Shown: piece after piece, positions 16,397 through 27,221 of the stretch
How positions within the stretch are numbered: the stretch's first letter is position 1
Layout: the number at the start of each line of letters is the position of its first letter
Source of the DNA: an uncultured Clostridia bacterium
GTDB lineage: Bacteria; Bacillota; Clostridia; Oscillospirales; Ruminococcaceae
Direction: 5' to 3'
Assembly: GCA_948473085.1 (NCBI GenBank)
Contig: CAOKWH010000002.1
Span: 1 to 64,000 of the forward strand
Length of the DNA: 64,000 nt
Made by a program: the position numbers and the translations under genes
Notes under the pieces: generated by a model
The model's database searches: none
The model's input: only the letters and a program-made list of their open reading frames with translations
What the model was told of the DNA's origin: nothing

Positions 16397-17305
16397 TTAT
16401 TTTTGCTGGATATTTTCTTCTATGGGCAGTTCCACCGTAAACACAATGGATTCCCCCCGGCTGCCGGCCCATATTTTTCCGCCGTGCAGCAGAACAATCT
16501 CCTTTGCAATGGCCAGCCCCAGGCCGGTGCCGCCGGTATCGGAGATGCGCGCCTTGTCCAAACGATAGAACTTATCAAACAGCGCCGACAGGGTATCGGC
16601 GGGGATAGCCGGCCCCTGGTTACAGAACAAAAGCCGGACAACGCCCTCCCCCCTCTCTGCTGTTATCACCACCGGTGTGCCCGGATAGCTGTAGGCCGCG
16701 GCATTCTTCAAAAGGTTGCTGAATACCCGCGCCAGCTTATCCGCATCGGCATGCACCACCAGCGTTTCCTCCATCTGCAGGGCAGTGGTGTTTCCCCGCC
16801 GGGAAAACAGGGGGGAAAGCTCATCCAGCAGCTGCACCAGCTCATCCTTTTTCTGCTCGGCCTGGGCTGTTTCAGCCTTGCGCTGTTCCAGGGTCTGCTT
16901 GGCGGCATTTAATTTGCGCTCAAAGGGCAGCATCTCCGGCGAGAGGCAGATTTTTGCCCCATCGTCGGCCAACAGGCTGTCAATCCCCTGGTCAATCTCG
17001 TTAAAATAGCGGGTAATGCCGCAAAACACCCGCCACAGCAGCACACCGGACACCAGCAAAACAGCGGCACCAAAAAACAGGGGTTTCTGCCCCCGGAAAT
17101 GCTCGGCGTAAAAATAGTAGGCTTCCAGGCTACCCATTCCAAAAAGGGTTTCCAACCCCCACACAATCCAGTTGCCCATGCGCTGCCGCCAGAAAAACAG
17201 GTAGAGAGTTAGAACAAGGAGGGCGGACAGGACGATGCAGCCGCAGATATAGCGTAGCAGCTTTAGGCGGAATGCCGTGTATTCATCCTTCCAGTTCCTG
17301 TTCAA
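16397..17305 (-). CDS. VanS-like sensor kinase lacking the histidine (DHp) region
   Basis: A 302-aa protein. Two membrane helices lie at about residues 15-40 and 76-97, then a HAMP-like linker and coiled coil (ERKLNAAKQTLEQRKAETAQAEQKK), then an ATP-binding domain with N box NLLKNAAAYS (198-207), a VanS-style G1 region NQGPAIP and the G2 box GTGLGLAIAK (259-268). Between QKKDELV (to 157) and QLLDELSPLF there is no H-box: the family motif LAHDxKTPLT and its two-helix hairpin, about 80-90 residues, are missing in frame. VanS relatives are about 370-390 aa. The protein may bind ATP but has no visible phospho-acceptor His. It overlaps the regulator gene by 23 bp. An assembly error is possible but must have been in frame. 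Confidence 0.85.
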   Translation of the reverse strand: MNRNWKDEYTAFRLKLLRYICGCIVLSALLVLTLYLFFWRQRMGNWIVWGLETLFGMGSLEAYYFYAEHFRGQKPLFFGAAVLLVSGVLLWRVFCGITRYFNEIDQGIDSLLADDGAKICLSPEMLPFERKLNAAKQTLEQRKAETAQAEQKKDELVQLLDELSPLFSRRGNTTALQMEETLVVHADADKLARVFSNLLKNAAAYSYPGTPVVITAERGEGVVRLLFCNQGPAIPADTLSALFDKFYRLDKARISDTGGTGLGLAIAKEIVLLHGGKIWAGSRGESIVFTVELPIEENIQQK

Positions 17306-17972
17306 TTTTATAGCCCACCCCCCAGATGGTTTTGATGTATTGCGTATCCCCCAGCTTCTCCCGCAAATGCCGGATGTGCACCGTAATGGTGTTGTTGGCC
17401 TTGCTGTAATATTCGTCCTGCCAGATTTGATGGAACAGCTCCTCGGCGCTGACCACCTCCCCCTGGTTTTCCAGCAGGATGCGCAGGATGGAAAATTCGG
17501 TGGGGGTCAGGGTCACCGGTTTTCCCGCCAACAGACATACATGCGCCTTTACATCCATCTCCAAATCCAGATAGGCCAGAGCTGCAGAGGGCGGCGCCTG
17601 GTTGTAGTGCTTGTAGCGGCGCAGCTGGGATTTTACCCGGGCAACCAGCTCCAGGGGGCGGAAGGGCTTGGTAATATAATCGTCCGCCCCAAGGGTGAGG
17701 CCGTTGATTTTATCCATCTCGCCATCCTTAGCCGTCAGCATAATAATGGGATAGGTATACCTCTCCCGAATTTTCTTACAGAGGCTAAAGCCGTCCATAT
17801 CCGGCAGCATAATATCCAAAATAGCCAGGTCAAATTTAGTTGTTTCGGCACAGGCCAGGGCAGCGGCAGCGGAATGGAATTTGTATACCTGGTAATTTTC
17901 GCTGTTGAGATATACCTCAATCAGGTCGGCAATTTCCACCTCGTCATCCACAATAAGGATGTTGTTTGGCAT
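17283..17972 (-). CDS. OmpR/PhoB-family response regulator (VanR-like)
   Basis: A 229-aa regulator with an N-terminal receiver domain (acidic pair D9-D10, phospho-acceptor D53 in DLAILDIMLPDMDGF, T-loop MLTAKD, conserved Lys in DDYITKPF) and a C-terminal winged helix (LTPTEFSILRILLENQGEVVSAEELFHQIW; TITVHIRHLREKLGD). Overall it resembles VanR. All receiver residues are intact, in contrast to its partner kinase. If that kinase cannot phosphorylate it, the regulator would depend on another kinase or on small phosphodonors. The ATG at 17972 has AAGGAAAGGAGAGG. The likely targets are the adjacent VanY-like gene and itself. Confidence 0.92.
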   Translation of the reverse strand: MPNNILIVDDEVEIADLIEVYLNSENYQVYKFHSAAAALACAETTKFDLAILDIMLPDMDGFSLCKKIRERYTYPIIMLTAKDGEMDKINGLTLGADDYITKPFRPLELVARVKSQLRRYKHYNQAPPSAALAYLDLEMDVKAHVCLLAGKPVTLTPTEFSILRILLENQGEVVSAEELFHQIWQDEYYSKANNTITVHIRHLREKLGDTQYIKTIWGVGYKIEQELEG

Positions 17973-18081
17973 ATTGGCCTCTCCTTTCCTTCTATAATAC
18001 TTCTATTGTAAACAAAAGTACAAAAGATTGATTAAATTTTGCGGAAGGAAGCATAAAGATTTTCTTAAAAAACAAAAAAAC

Positions 18082-18103
18082 GGCCTGGAACAAAATCCAG
18101 GCC
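18082..18103 (-). terminator. Rho-independent terminator after gyrA
   Basis: A perfect stem of GGCCTGGA and TCCAGGCC with a 6-nt loop, followed on the minus strand by GTTTTTTTGTTTTTT. It lies 12 bp after the gyrA stop codon. Confidence 0.93.
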
Positions 18104-18114
18104 AGTTTTTTCTC

Positions 18115-20613
18115 CTATTCAGCTGTGGGATCGGCGGCCCCCTCCGGCTGGGCTTCCCCATCGGGGGTTCCCTCCTCCGCCGCCTCCTCATAGGGGGCGC
18201 GGCAGAGGCTGACAATCCGGCTGCCCTCCGGCACGCGCATTACCCGCACACCGCCGGCATAGCGGGACTGCACCGAAATATCCGCCACCGGAATACGGAT
18301 GATAATGCCATCGTCGCTGATGATAATCACATCGTCCCGGTCCTCAACCGACACAATGCCGGCTACACGGCCGTTTTTGGCAATATCATAGTTCTTCACG
18401 CCCTTGCCGCCCCGGCTCTGCATCCGGAAGCTCTCCGGGTCGGTGCGGCGGCCCTGGCCGCTCTCGGAAACGGTCAGCACAGTGGTGCCCGGCTGTACGG
18501 CCACCATGCCCACAACAGTGTCCCCTTCCTCCAGGGTAATGGCCTTCACGCCCCGGGCAGTGCGGCCCAGGAGCCGGGCATCGCTCTCGTTAAAGCGGAT
18601 GGCCATACCGCCCTGGGTGGCAATAATCAGCTGGTCCTCTCCGCCGGTGAGGCGTACCCAGGCCAGGCTGTCATCCTCATCCAGGTTAATGGCAATCAGG
18701 CCGCTTTTGCGCACATTGCGGTAGGCAGAAAGCTCGGTGCGCTTGATGATGCCGTTTTTGGTTACCATGCACAGGAACTTTTCGTCATCCTCCGGGGTTA
18801 CCCGAATCATCGAGGTGACCTTTTCCTCCTTCTCCAGCTGCAGCAGGTTGACAATATTGCTGCCCAGGCTGGTGCGGCTGCTCTCTCCAATCTCGTAGCC
18901 CTTGAGCCGCAGCACCCTGCCCCGGTTGGTGAAGAACAGGATATAATCGTGGGTGGAGCAGAGGAACAGCTCCTCCACAAAGTCCTCCTCCCGCTGGCTC
19001 ATGCCGGAGATACCCCGGCCGCCCCGGCGCTGGGTCTTGTAGTTGTCCATGGCCTGGCGCTTGATGTAGCCCATGTGGGTTAAGGTAATTACACAGTTTT
19101 CCTCGGGAATCAGGTCCTCTATATCCACCTCGCCGCTGATAGCCTGGATTTCGGTGCGGCGTTCATCGGCATAGCGGGCCCGGATGACGCCAATCTCCTC
19201 TTTGATAATACCCTTGAGCTTCTGCTCATCCTGGAGGATTTCCTCCAGCTCCTTTACCTTTTGGAGCAGCTCGGCCAGTTCTTCCTCTATCTTAATCCGC
19301 TCCATGCCGGACAGCTGGCCCAGACGCATGGCCACAATGGCAGCCGACTGCTCCTCGGTGATGCCAAAGCGGTTTATCAGGTTCTGCTTGGAGTCGTTCT
19401 GGTCCTCCGAATGGCGGATGATGTAGATAACCTCGTCGGTATTGTCCACCACCAGCTTCAGGCCCTCCAAGATATGCTCCCGATCCCGGACCTTTTTCAG
19501 TTCAAACTGGGTGCGGCGGGTGACAACCTCCTCCTGGAAGGCGATGTACCGCTCCAAAATCTCCTTGAGGGTCATGGTTTTGGGCTGGCCATCGGCCAGG
19601 GCCAGCATGTTTACCCCCACTGTGTCCTGCAGCTGGGTAAAGCTGTACAGCTGGTTGAGCACCACCTGGGCATTGGCATCCCGCTTGAGCTCGATGACAA
19701 TGCGCATACCCTCCCGGTCGGATTCATCCCGCAGGTCGCTGATCTGTTCAATGCGCTTATCCTTCACCAGCCCGGCAATGCTTTCAATCAGCCGGGATTT
19801 GTTTACCATATAGGGGATTTCGGTGATGACAATGCGCTCCCGGTTGTTCTTGTGCTCCTGGATTTCCGCCCGGCCCCGCAGGGTCAGCTTGCCCCGGCCG
19901 GTGCCATAGGCCGCCCGGATGCCGCTGCGCCCCATAATAACGCCGCCGGTGGGAAAATCCGGGCCCTTCACACAGGCCATAATCTCATCCAGGGTGGCGT
20001 CAGGGTTATCAATAAGCAGATCCACAGCGTCCACCACTTCCCCCAGGTTGTGGGGCGGGATGTTGGTGGCCATGCCCACGGCAATGCCCATACTGCCATT
20101 TACCAGCAGGTTGGGGAACCGGGAGGGCAGCACGGCAGGTTCCTTCAAGCGGTCGTCATAGTTGGTGCCATAGTCCACCGTATCCTTGTCAATATCGGTG
20201 AGCATAACGGTGGAAATACGGCTCATCTTGGCCTCGGTGTACCGGTAGGCGGCCGGCGGGTCGCCATCCACCGAACCAAAGTTGCCGTGGCCATCCACCA
20301 GCGGGTAGCGCATGGAAAAATCCTGCGCCAGGCGCACCAGGGCGTCGTATACCGAGGCGTCGCCGTGGGGATGGTAGCGGCCCAGCACGGCGCCCACCGT
20401 ATCGGCGCACTTGCGGTAGGCCTTCTCCGGTGTCAGGCCATTTTCATACATGGTATAGAGGATACGCCGGTGCACAGGCTTCAGGCCATCCCGTACATCG
20501 GGCAGAGCACGGCTGACAATAACCGACATGGAATACTCCAGAAAGCTCTTTTTCATCTCATGCTCAATATCCACATTTATGATTTTGGAGGTATTTGTGC
20601 TATCGTTATACAT
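18115..20613 (-). CDS. gyrA: DNA gyrase subunit A
   Basis: An 832-aa subunit that cleaves and rejoins DNA during negative supercoiling. The catalytic tyrosine is Y125 in [12 protein letters not shown]. The quinolone-determining segment reads [20 protein letters not shown], with Ala86 at the position of E. coli Ser83 and Asp90 at that of Asp87. The six-blade C-terminal domain is present, with the GyrA-box-like [10 protein letters not shown] at about residue 530, and ends in an acidic tail. It follows gyrB after two YcxB-like genes and has its own terminator. Confidence 0.97.
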   Translation of the reverse strand: MYNDSTNTSKIINVDIEHEMKKSFLEYSMSVIVSRALPDVRDGLKPVHRRILYTMYENGLTPEKAYRKCADTVGAVLGRYHPHGDASVYDALVRLAQDFSMRYPLVDGHGNFGSVDGDPPAAYRYTEAKMSRISTVMLTDIDKDTVDYGTNYDDRLKEPAVLPSRFPNLLVNGSMGIAVGMATNIPPHNLGEVVDAVDLLIDNPDATLDEIMACVKGPDFPTGGVIMGRSGIRAAYGTGRGKLTLRGRAEIQEHKNNRERIVITEIPYMVNKSRLIESIAGLVKDKRIEQISDLRDESDREGMRIVIELKRDANAQVVLNQLYSFTQLQDTVGVNMLALADGQPKTMTLKEILERYIAFQEEVVTRRTQFELKKVRDREHILEGLKLVVDNTDEVIYIIRHSEDQNDSKQNLINRFGITEEQSAAIVAMRLGQLSGMERIKIEEELAELLQKVKELEEILQDEQKLKGIIKEEIGVIRARYADERRTEIQAISGEVDIEDLIPEENCVITLTHMGYIKRQAMDNYKTQRRGGRGISGMSQREEDFVEELFLCSTHDYILFFTNRGRVLRLKGYEIGESSRTSLGSNIVNLLQLEKEEKVTSMIRVTPEDDEKFLCMVTKNGIIKRTELSAYRNVRKSGLIAINLDEDDSLAWVRLTGGEDQLIIATQGGMAIRFNESDARLLGRTARGVKAITLEEGDTVVGMVAVQPGTTVLTVSESGQGRRTDPESFRMQSRGGKGVKNYDIAKNGRVAGIVSVEDRDDVIIISDDGIIIRIPVADISVQSRYAGGVRVMRVPEGSRIVSLCRAPYEEAAEEGTPDGEAQPEGAADPTAE

Positions 20614-20635
20614 TTCTAACAGTCACCTTAAATCC

Positions 20636-21358
20636 TTACTTTACGATGTAATGCTCCCCCAGCTCGCTCTTGAGCCGGTTGGCAATGGCCCAATAGGAGG
20701 CGGAACTTTCATCCTTTTTAATATGCAGCGCCGTATTCTTCACTGTAACCAGCGAAAGGTAGTCCTCATAATCATACGCCTTGCGGAAAAAGGAATAGGG
20801 CAGCAGCTGCGCCGGGTTTACGGTATCCCCCACCGACAGGCCATGCTTTTTAACCTCCAGCACAAACTTGATTCCCCTGGGGTTCATGTTCCGGGTGGCG
20901 GCCCGGGCTACCCGCCCGGTGATGCCCTTAATCCAGATGCCCAGCGCCGCCAGGGTCAGGGCAGCCAGCATGGCAAACCACTTCTGGGGGTCATTCTTAG
21001 GCAGGAAGATAAAGCTGAAGGTGGGCAGCAGCGCCACTACCAGCATAAGCATGGATACATTGCGGTAGAGCTGATAGCGGCCCTTGGCCTTTTCCAGCCC
21101 GGCCACCGCAATGCGGATATCGCTGGGCTTGAGCTGGTAGCGGTACTTGCCGGGGCGCCTTTTGCTCTCGGCTATCTCGGCCTGCAGGGCGGCATATTCG
21201 TCTATGCTGTCCTCATCCACCGGCTCGCCGGTGTCCGCAGGGGCGGCGGTTTCCGGCAGCGCTTCCCCGGTTTCCTCCAGGGCGGTGCTTTCTTCCAGCC
21301 CCTCCTCCGGCAGCCCCTGCGGCTCCTGCCCGGCGGGCTTGTTTGTCAGTTCATCCAT
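20636..21358 (-). CDS. YcxB-like membrane protein (paralogue 1)
   Basis: A 240-aa protein with a long Glu/Pro-rich cytoplasmic N terminus (residues 1-75), two adjacent hydrophobic helices (VSMLMLVVALLPTFSFIFL and WFAMLAALTLAALGIWI) and a beta-rich C-terminal part ending LKSELGEHYIVK. The two-helix plus C-terminal sheet layout matches YcxB-like proteins and the neighbour at 21377. Function is unknown. GAGGAGTAACAAG precedes the ATG at 21358. It sits between gyrB and gyrA, which are usually adjacent, so it was probably inserted into the gyrase operon. Confidence 0.7.
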   Translation of the reverse strand: MDELTNKPAGQEPQGLPEEGLEESTALEETGEALPETAAPADTGEPVDEDSIDEYAALQAEIAESKRRPGKYRYQLKPSDIRIAVAGLEKAKGRYQLYRNVSMLMLVVALLPTFSFIFLPKNDPQKWFAMLAALTLAALGIWIKGITGRVARAATRNMNPRGIKFVLEVKKHGLSVGDTVNPAQLLPYSFFRKAYDYEDYLSLVTVKNTALHIKKDESSASYWAIANRLKSELGEHYIVK

Positions 21359-21376
21359 CTTGTTACTCCTCTATCC

Positions 21377-21967
21377 TCAATATTCGGTATCCAAAGCCAG
21401 CTTGTATTTTTCGCACACAGTGGCCAGCAGTTCATCCAGCAGGTATTTATCCTCCCCCAATACACTGCGGGGGATGAGGATGGTGCGGCCCCCTTCCCGG
21501 AGCTCCAGCATGTACACATCCTCCACCAGCACCACGCGTTTAAACTGCTGCCAGCGGTAATCCATCGGCTTGCCGCAGCTTACCTCCTCAAAGCCGGTGG
21601 AGTAAAATTTCATCTCCACCGGGTTTTGCAGGTAGCTGCTTTTTTCGTAGCCCTCCCGGGCGGAACGCTTCACCAGCCGGGGGAAGATCCACCGGTAGTA
21701 GGAAAAGCTGTACAGGCCATATCCCAGCACAGCCACCCCCAGCACCAGGGCCATCTCGCTGTTCAGCGGCGACAGCCCGCCCTGGCCCCGGACATAGAGG
21801 ATGTAGGCCATCAGCGCAACCCCCACTGCCAGCTTGATAATGCCGGTGAAGTTGGTGCGCTTGGCCCGGGCGGCATACTGCCGGTTCATCGAGCGGGTGG
21901 AAAAGGCATAGAAGGCCTCGGGCGGGATGCGGTACTCTGCGCTAAATATAACTTCCTTTTCAGCCAT
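21377..21967 (-). CDS. YcxB family membrane protein (paralogue 2)
   Basis: A 196-aa protein: an N-terminal segment VIFSAEYRIPPEAFYAF, two helices (about residues 40-60 and 72-92), and the YcxB-like C-terminal domain with MKFYSTGFEEVS, YRWQQFKRVVLVEDVYMLELREGGRTILIPRSVL. This last pattern (a strand, a Trp-containing turn, then iiPksv) is the family hallmark. Function is unknown. It is 17 bp downstream of gyrB and 18 bp upstream of the paralogue, so all four genes probably form one operon. Confidence 0.8.
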   Translation of the reverse strand: MAEKEVIFSAEYRIPPEAFYAFSTRSMNRQYAARAKRTNFTGIIKLAVGVALMAYILYVRGQGGLSPLNSEMALVLGVAVLGYGLYSFSYYRWIFPRLVKRSAREGYEKSSYLQNPVEMKFYSTGFEEVSCGKPMDYRWQQFKRVVLVEDVYMLELREGGRTILIPRSVLGEDKYLLDELLATVCEKYKLALDTEY

Positions 21968-21984
21968 CGGTTCCTATACCCCCG

Positions 21985-24274
<2,290 letters not shown>

Positions 24275-24282
24275 GTTTCCTC

Positions 24283-25416
24283 CTATTCCGGCGGGTGCAT
24301 TTGGGTGATTACCCCGCCGGAGACATAAAACAGCCCGGCGGAAGCGGTTTCCCCCAGCAGGCTGTCGTCACAGGCGGTGATAAACACCTGCCTGCCCTCC
24401 ATTTTATCCAACAGGTAGGCCCGGCGGCGGCGGTCCAGCTCGCTCATCACATCATCCAGCAGCACCACCGGGGCGCTGCCCGCCGTTTCGCGTATCATTT
24501 CGCACTCGGCCAGCTTGAGGGAGAGCACAGCGCTGCGCTGCTGCCCCTGGGAGGCAAAGCTGCGGGCGGAAATGCCGTTGATGCCTATTTCCATATCGTC
24601 CCGGTGGGGCCCCACCCCGGTGGCAGCGGCGCGGATATCCTCCTGGCGGCAGCGCAGCAGGGCATCGTGCAGCATCTGCCCCAGCTGCTCTTTATCCGCC
24701 GCCGGGTCGATCCCCTCTCCAAAGCCGCCCACCTGGTAGCGGATGTTTAGCTGCTCCTGCCCGGAGGAGATGCCCTGGTGGAAGCCGGCGGCAAACTCCC
24801 GCAGCCGGCGCAGATAGCTGTACCGGGTGGACAAAATCATCTTGCCCAGCCGGACAATGTGGCTATCCCACACATCCAGCATATCCTCCATATAGCGGTT
24901 TTTTGGGATCTCCCGCAGCAGGCTGCCCCGCTGGGCCAGCGCCCGCTGATAGTCGGCCAGCACCTTGGAATATTGGGGCCGCAGCTGGCAGATGGCGCTG
25001 TCCAAAAACGCCCGGCGCTCGGCTGGGCCATCCTTAATCAGCGAGAGGTGGCTGGGGGAAAACACCACGCAGCACAGCGTGCCAGACAGGGCGCTGCGCC
25101 GGGGAAGGGGGATATCGTTGCGCAGTATCTGCCGCCGGGGATGGAGGATATAGTCCAGCACCTGCTCCCGCTCCTCCGAAAAAATTTGGGCATGGATGCG
25201 GCAGCGGTCGGTCTCCCGGTCCATATCCAGCCGGGGGATATCGCTCTCCCGGCCAAAGCGGAAGCTCTTTTCCCCGCTGAGCAGCCAGATCCCTTCCACA
25301 ATATTGGTCTTGCCCTGGGCATTGTCCCCATAAATCAGGTTGACCCCCGGCTTGGGCCGAAGGATGCCGGCGACAATATTCCGGAAGTTTTCAAAGGAAA
25401 TGCTGTCAATCCGCAC
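24283..25416 (-). CDS. recF: DNA replication and repair protein RecF
   Basis: A 377-aa SMC-like ATPase that helps RecOR load RecA at gaps. Motifs: Walker [16 protein letters not shown], signature [19 protein letters not shown], and Walker [22 protein letters not shown]. The GTG at 25416 ([13 protein letters not shown]) is chosen because it matches the conserved RecF start and overlaps the S4 gene by 11 bp; the frame's upstream extension is the S4 gene in another frame. Confidence 0.95.
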   Translation of the reverse strand: MRIDSISFENFRNIVAGILRPKPGVNLIYGDNAQGKTNIVEGIWLLSGEKSFRFGRESDIPRLDMDRETDRCRIHAQIFSEEREQVLDYILHPRRQILRNDIPLPRRSALSGTLCCVVFSPSHLSLIKDGPAERRAFLDSAICQLRPQYSKVLADYQRALAQRGSLLREIPKNRYMEDMLDVWDSHIVRLGKMILSTRYSYLRRLREFAAGFHQGISSGQEQLNIRYQVGGFGEGIDPAADKEQLGQMLHDALLRCRQEDIRAAATGVGPHRDDMEIGINGISARSFASQGQQRSAVLSLKLAECEMIRETAGSAPVVLLDDVMSELDRRRRAYLLDKMEGRQVFITACDDSLLGETASAGLFYVSGGVITQMHPPE

Positions 25417-25639
25417 GGGATACAACCTCAAACTGCATATCCGGAATATCCGGGGTGGATACCACATCCCCTGGCCGCAGCTTTTTGCCCCGCATGGTGC
25501 AAACCGCACCGTTTACCAGCACGGCGCCGGCCTGGATGGCATCCTTGGCCTGGCCGCCGGTCTGGGCCAGGCCGGCAAACTTTAAAAAACTGTCCAGCTT
25601 GATAAACTCGCTGGTAATGGCAATCTGTTCTGTTTTCAT
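25406..25639 (-). CDS. yaaA: S4-domain RNA-binding protein YaaA
   Basis: A 77-aa protein consisting of one S4 domain: [48 protein letters not shown] is the classic helix-loop-strand S4 pattern. It lies between dnaN and recF, as in Bacillus. Its role is thought to be linked to RNA or ribosome binding. AGAGGGAAGAAGA precedes the ATG. The 11-bp overlap with recF suggests coupling. Confidence 0.92.
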   Translation of the reverse strand: MKTEQIAITSEFIKLDSFLKFAGLAQTGGQAKDAIQAGAVLVNGAVCTMRGKKLRPGDVVSTPDIPDMQFEVVSRAD

Positions 25640-25658
25640 TCTTCTTCCCTCTTACGGC

Positions 25659-26783
25659 CTATTGCTCGCTTTTCAGGCGTACCGGCAGCACCAGGAACAG
25701 GAAGCCATCCCCCTCCGGCGGCACAATTTTCATGGGGGAAAGCGGCCCGCCTATCTGCAGGCAGAGCCGGTCGCAGTCGGCGGCCCGCAGGGCGTCCAGC
25801 ACATATTTGTTGTTAAAGCCCATCTCCAGCTCCTCCCCCTCAATCTGGCAGGGCACCTTATCGTAGGCCTTGCCCAGCGAGGTGGAGCAGGAAAGGCGGA
25901 TTTCATCCTCCTCAAAGCGCAGGCGCAAAGGGCTGCGCAGCCGGTCGGAGATGAGCAACGATGCCCGGTCCACCGCCCCAATCAGCTCCCGGGTGCCAAT
26001 GGTCACCTGGGTGGAATGCCCCTGGGGAATGGCAGCCTGGTAGTCCAAAAACTCGCCATCCAGCAGCCGGGAAATAACACTGTACTCCCCAATATTGGCA
26101 AGAACATGCTTGCGGGAAACGCTGATAACGGCGTTCTTCGGCTCCTCCTCATCGGGGAGGTCGGGGGAAAGCAGCTTTGCAATTTCGGCCAGGGTTTTGC
26201 CCGGTACCACAAAGCGGGTTTCAATGCCAGTGTCCGCCCGTTCCCGGCGCACCGCCATGCGATAGCCGTCCACCGATACCAGGGTCAGGCTGTCCGGCAT
26301 TACATCAAACAGAGAACCGGTGTGCACCGGCTTGGCATCGTTCTGGGAGATGGCAAACTGGGTCTGTTCAATCATGCTTTTCAGGGTGGCCTGGGGGATG
26401 GTCAGGCTGTCGCTGTCGCTGAGCTTGGGCAGCTCCGGGTAATCCGCCGGGTCGGTGCCCAAAATGGTAAATTCCGACAGGCCGCCCCGGATCACTGTCA
26501 GCATCTTTTCGTCACATTCAAAGGACACCTCGGTGCCTTCCAGCTTGCGGATCATGTCCCCAAACAGCTTGGCGGAGATGACAGCCTCCCCCGCCTCCTG
26601 CACATCGGCAGGGATGGTGGTGGTGATGCCCAGTTCCAAATCGTAGCCGGTGAGGGTCAGGCTGTCCCCCTGGGCCTTGATGAGGATGCCCTCCAGCGCC
26701 TGCAGGGCGGTGCGGGATGATACAGCCCGGGATACATTGGATACCGCGCTGGCCAGCCGGTTCTTTTCACAGCAGAATTTCAT
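25659..26783 (-). CDS. dnaN: DNA polymerase III beta subunit (sliding clamp)
   Basis: A 374-aa ring-forming processivity factor of three similar domains. The start MKFCCEKNRLASAVSNVSRAVSSRTALQALEGI and the C-terminal end FLFLVLPVRLKSEQ (the usual PVR motif) are both in place. It is followed 19 bp later by yaaA. The 438 bp upstream to dnaA form the unwinding part of oriC. Confidence 0.97.
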   Translation of the reverse strand: MKFCCEKNRLASAVSNVSRAVSSRTALQALEGILIKAQGDSLTLTGYDLELGITTTIPADVQEAGEAVISAKLFGDMIRKLEGTEVSFECDEKMLTVIRGGLSEFTILGTDPADYPELPKLSDSDSLTIPQATLKSMIEQTQFAISQNDAKPVHTGSLFDVMPDSLTLVSVDGYRMAVRRERADTGIETRFVVPGKTLAEIAKLLSPDLPDEEEPKNAVISVSRKHVLANIGEYSVISRLLDGEFLDYQAAIPQGHSTQVTIGTRELIGAVDRASLLISDRLRSPLRLRFEEDEIRLSCSTSLGKAYDKVPCQIEGEELEMGFNNKYVLDALRAADCDRLCLQIGGPLSPMKIVPPEGDGFLFLVLPVRLKSEQ

Positions 26784-27221
26784 TGTGGTTCAGTCCTTTC
26801 AGGTATGGGTATCTGCCCAGAGCACCGGAATTTCCACAGAAGGTTTTCCAGCCTGGGAGGGTGTGATAAAAAAACAGTCTATAAATATCCATAGGATATA
26901 TTAATATTTAGTAGTAGTAGTAGGGGGCGCTTAAAACTTGAAAAGGCGGAAAAAGCGCATAAACATGGGGTTTTGGATGGGCCGCGCCGGCAAAGGGCCG
27001 GGTGGAAAAGCTGTGTTTTTCCACAGAGGGGAAAAAGGGGCTGTTGAGTGCTGGGAATAGCGGTGGAAAAAATGGTGCAAAGTGTGGAAAAGTTTAGTGG
27101 AAAAGGTTCGGCCGCGCCGGAGGGGTTCTCCACCAGTTTAAAAAGTGGAGAAGTGAAAAACTATTTTTCCACGGCAATATGCAAGGATGCCCTGACCAGC
27201 CCCCAAAGGGATAGAAAAAAA
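26784..27221. other. oriC unwinding region (dnaA-dnaN intergenic) with DnaA-trios
   Basis: Reading in the direction of dnaA: repeated DnaA-box variants of the type TTTTCCAC(A) occur at 27165, 27096, 27083, 27062, 27017 and 27001, with a weaker one at 26830. Next come the GC block GCGCCCCC and CTA repeated five times (the complement is TAG at 26909-26923). An AT-rich stretch AATATTAATATATCC follows (26885-26908). This order, boxes then GC cluster then DnaA-trios then AT-rich DNA, is that of the Bacillus subtilis basal unwinding system, which also lies between dnaA and dnaN. The nonamer differs from TTATCCACA at position 3. No box is obvious directly beside the GC block. Confidence 0.85.
26909..26923 (+). 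promoter_or_regulatory. Five DnaA-trio repeats
   Basis: TAG occurs five times in a row on the plus strand, read 3'-GAT-5' away from the adjacent GC-rich GGGGGCGC. The orientation relative to the GC cluster and AT-rich DNA is that of the known single-strand DnaA loading element. Confidence 0.85.

Noticed and set aside
15563..17972. A functional vancomycin-resistance cluster
   Set aside because: No vanH, ligase or vanX in the window, and the kinase lacks its phospho-acceptor region. VanY-like peptidases are common outside resistance clusters.
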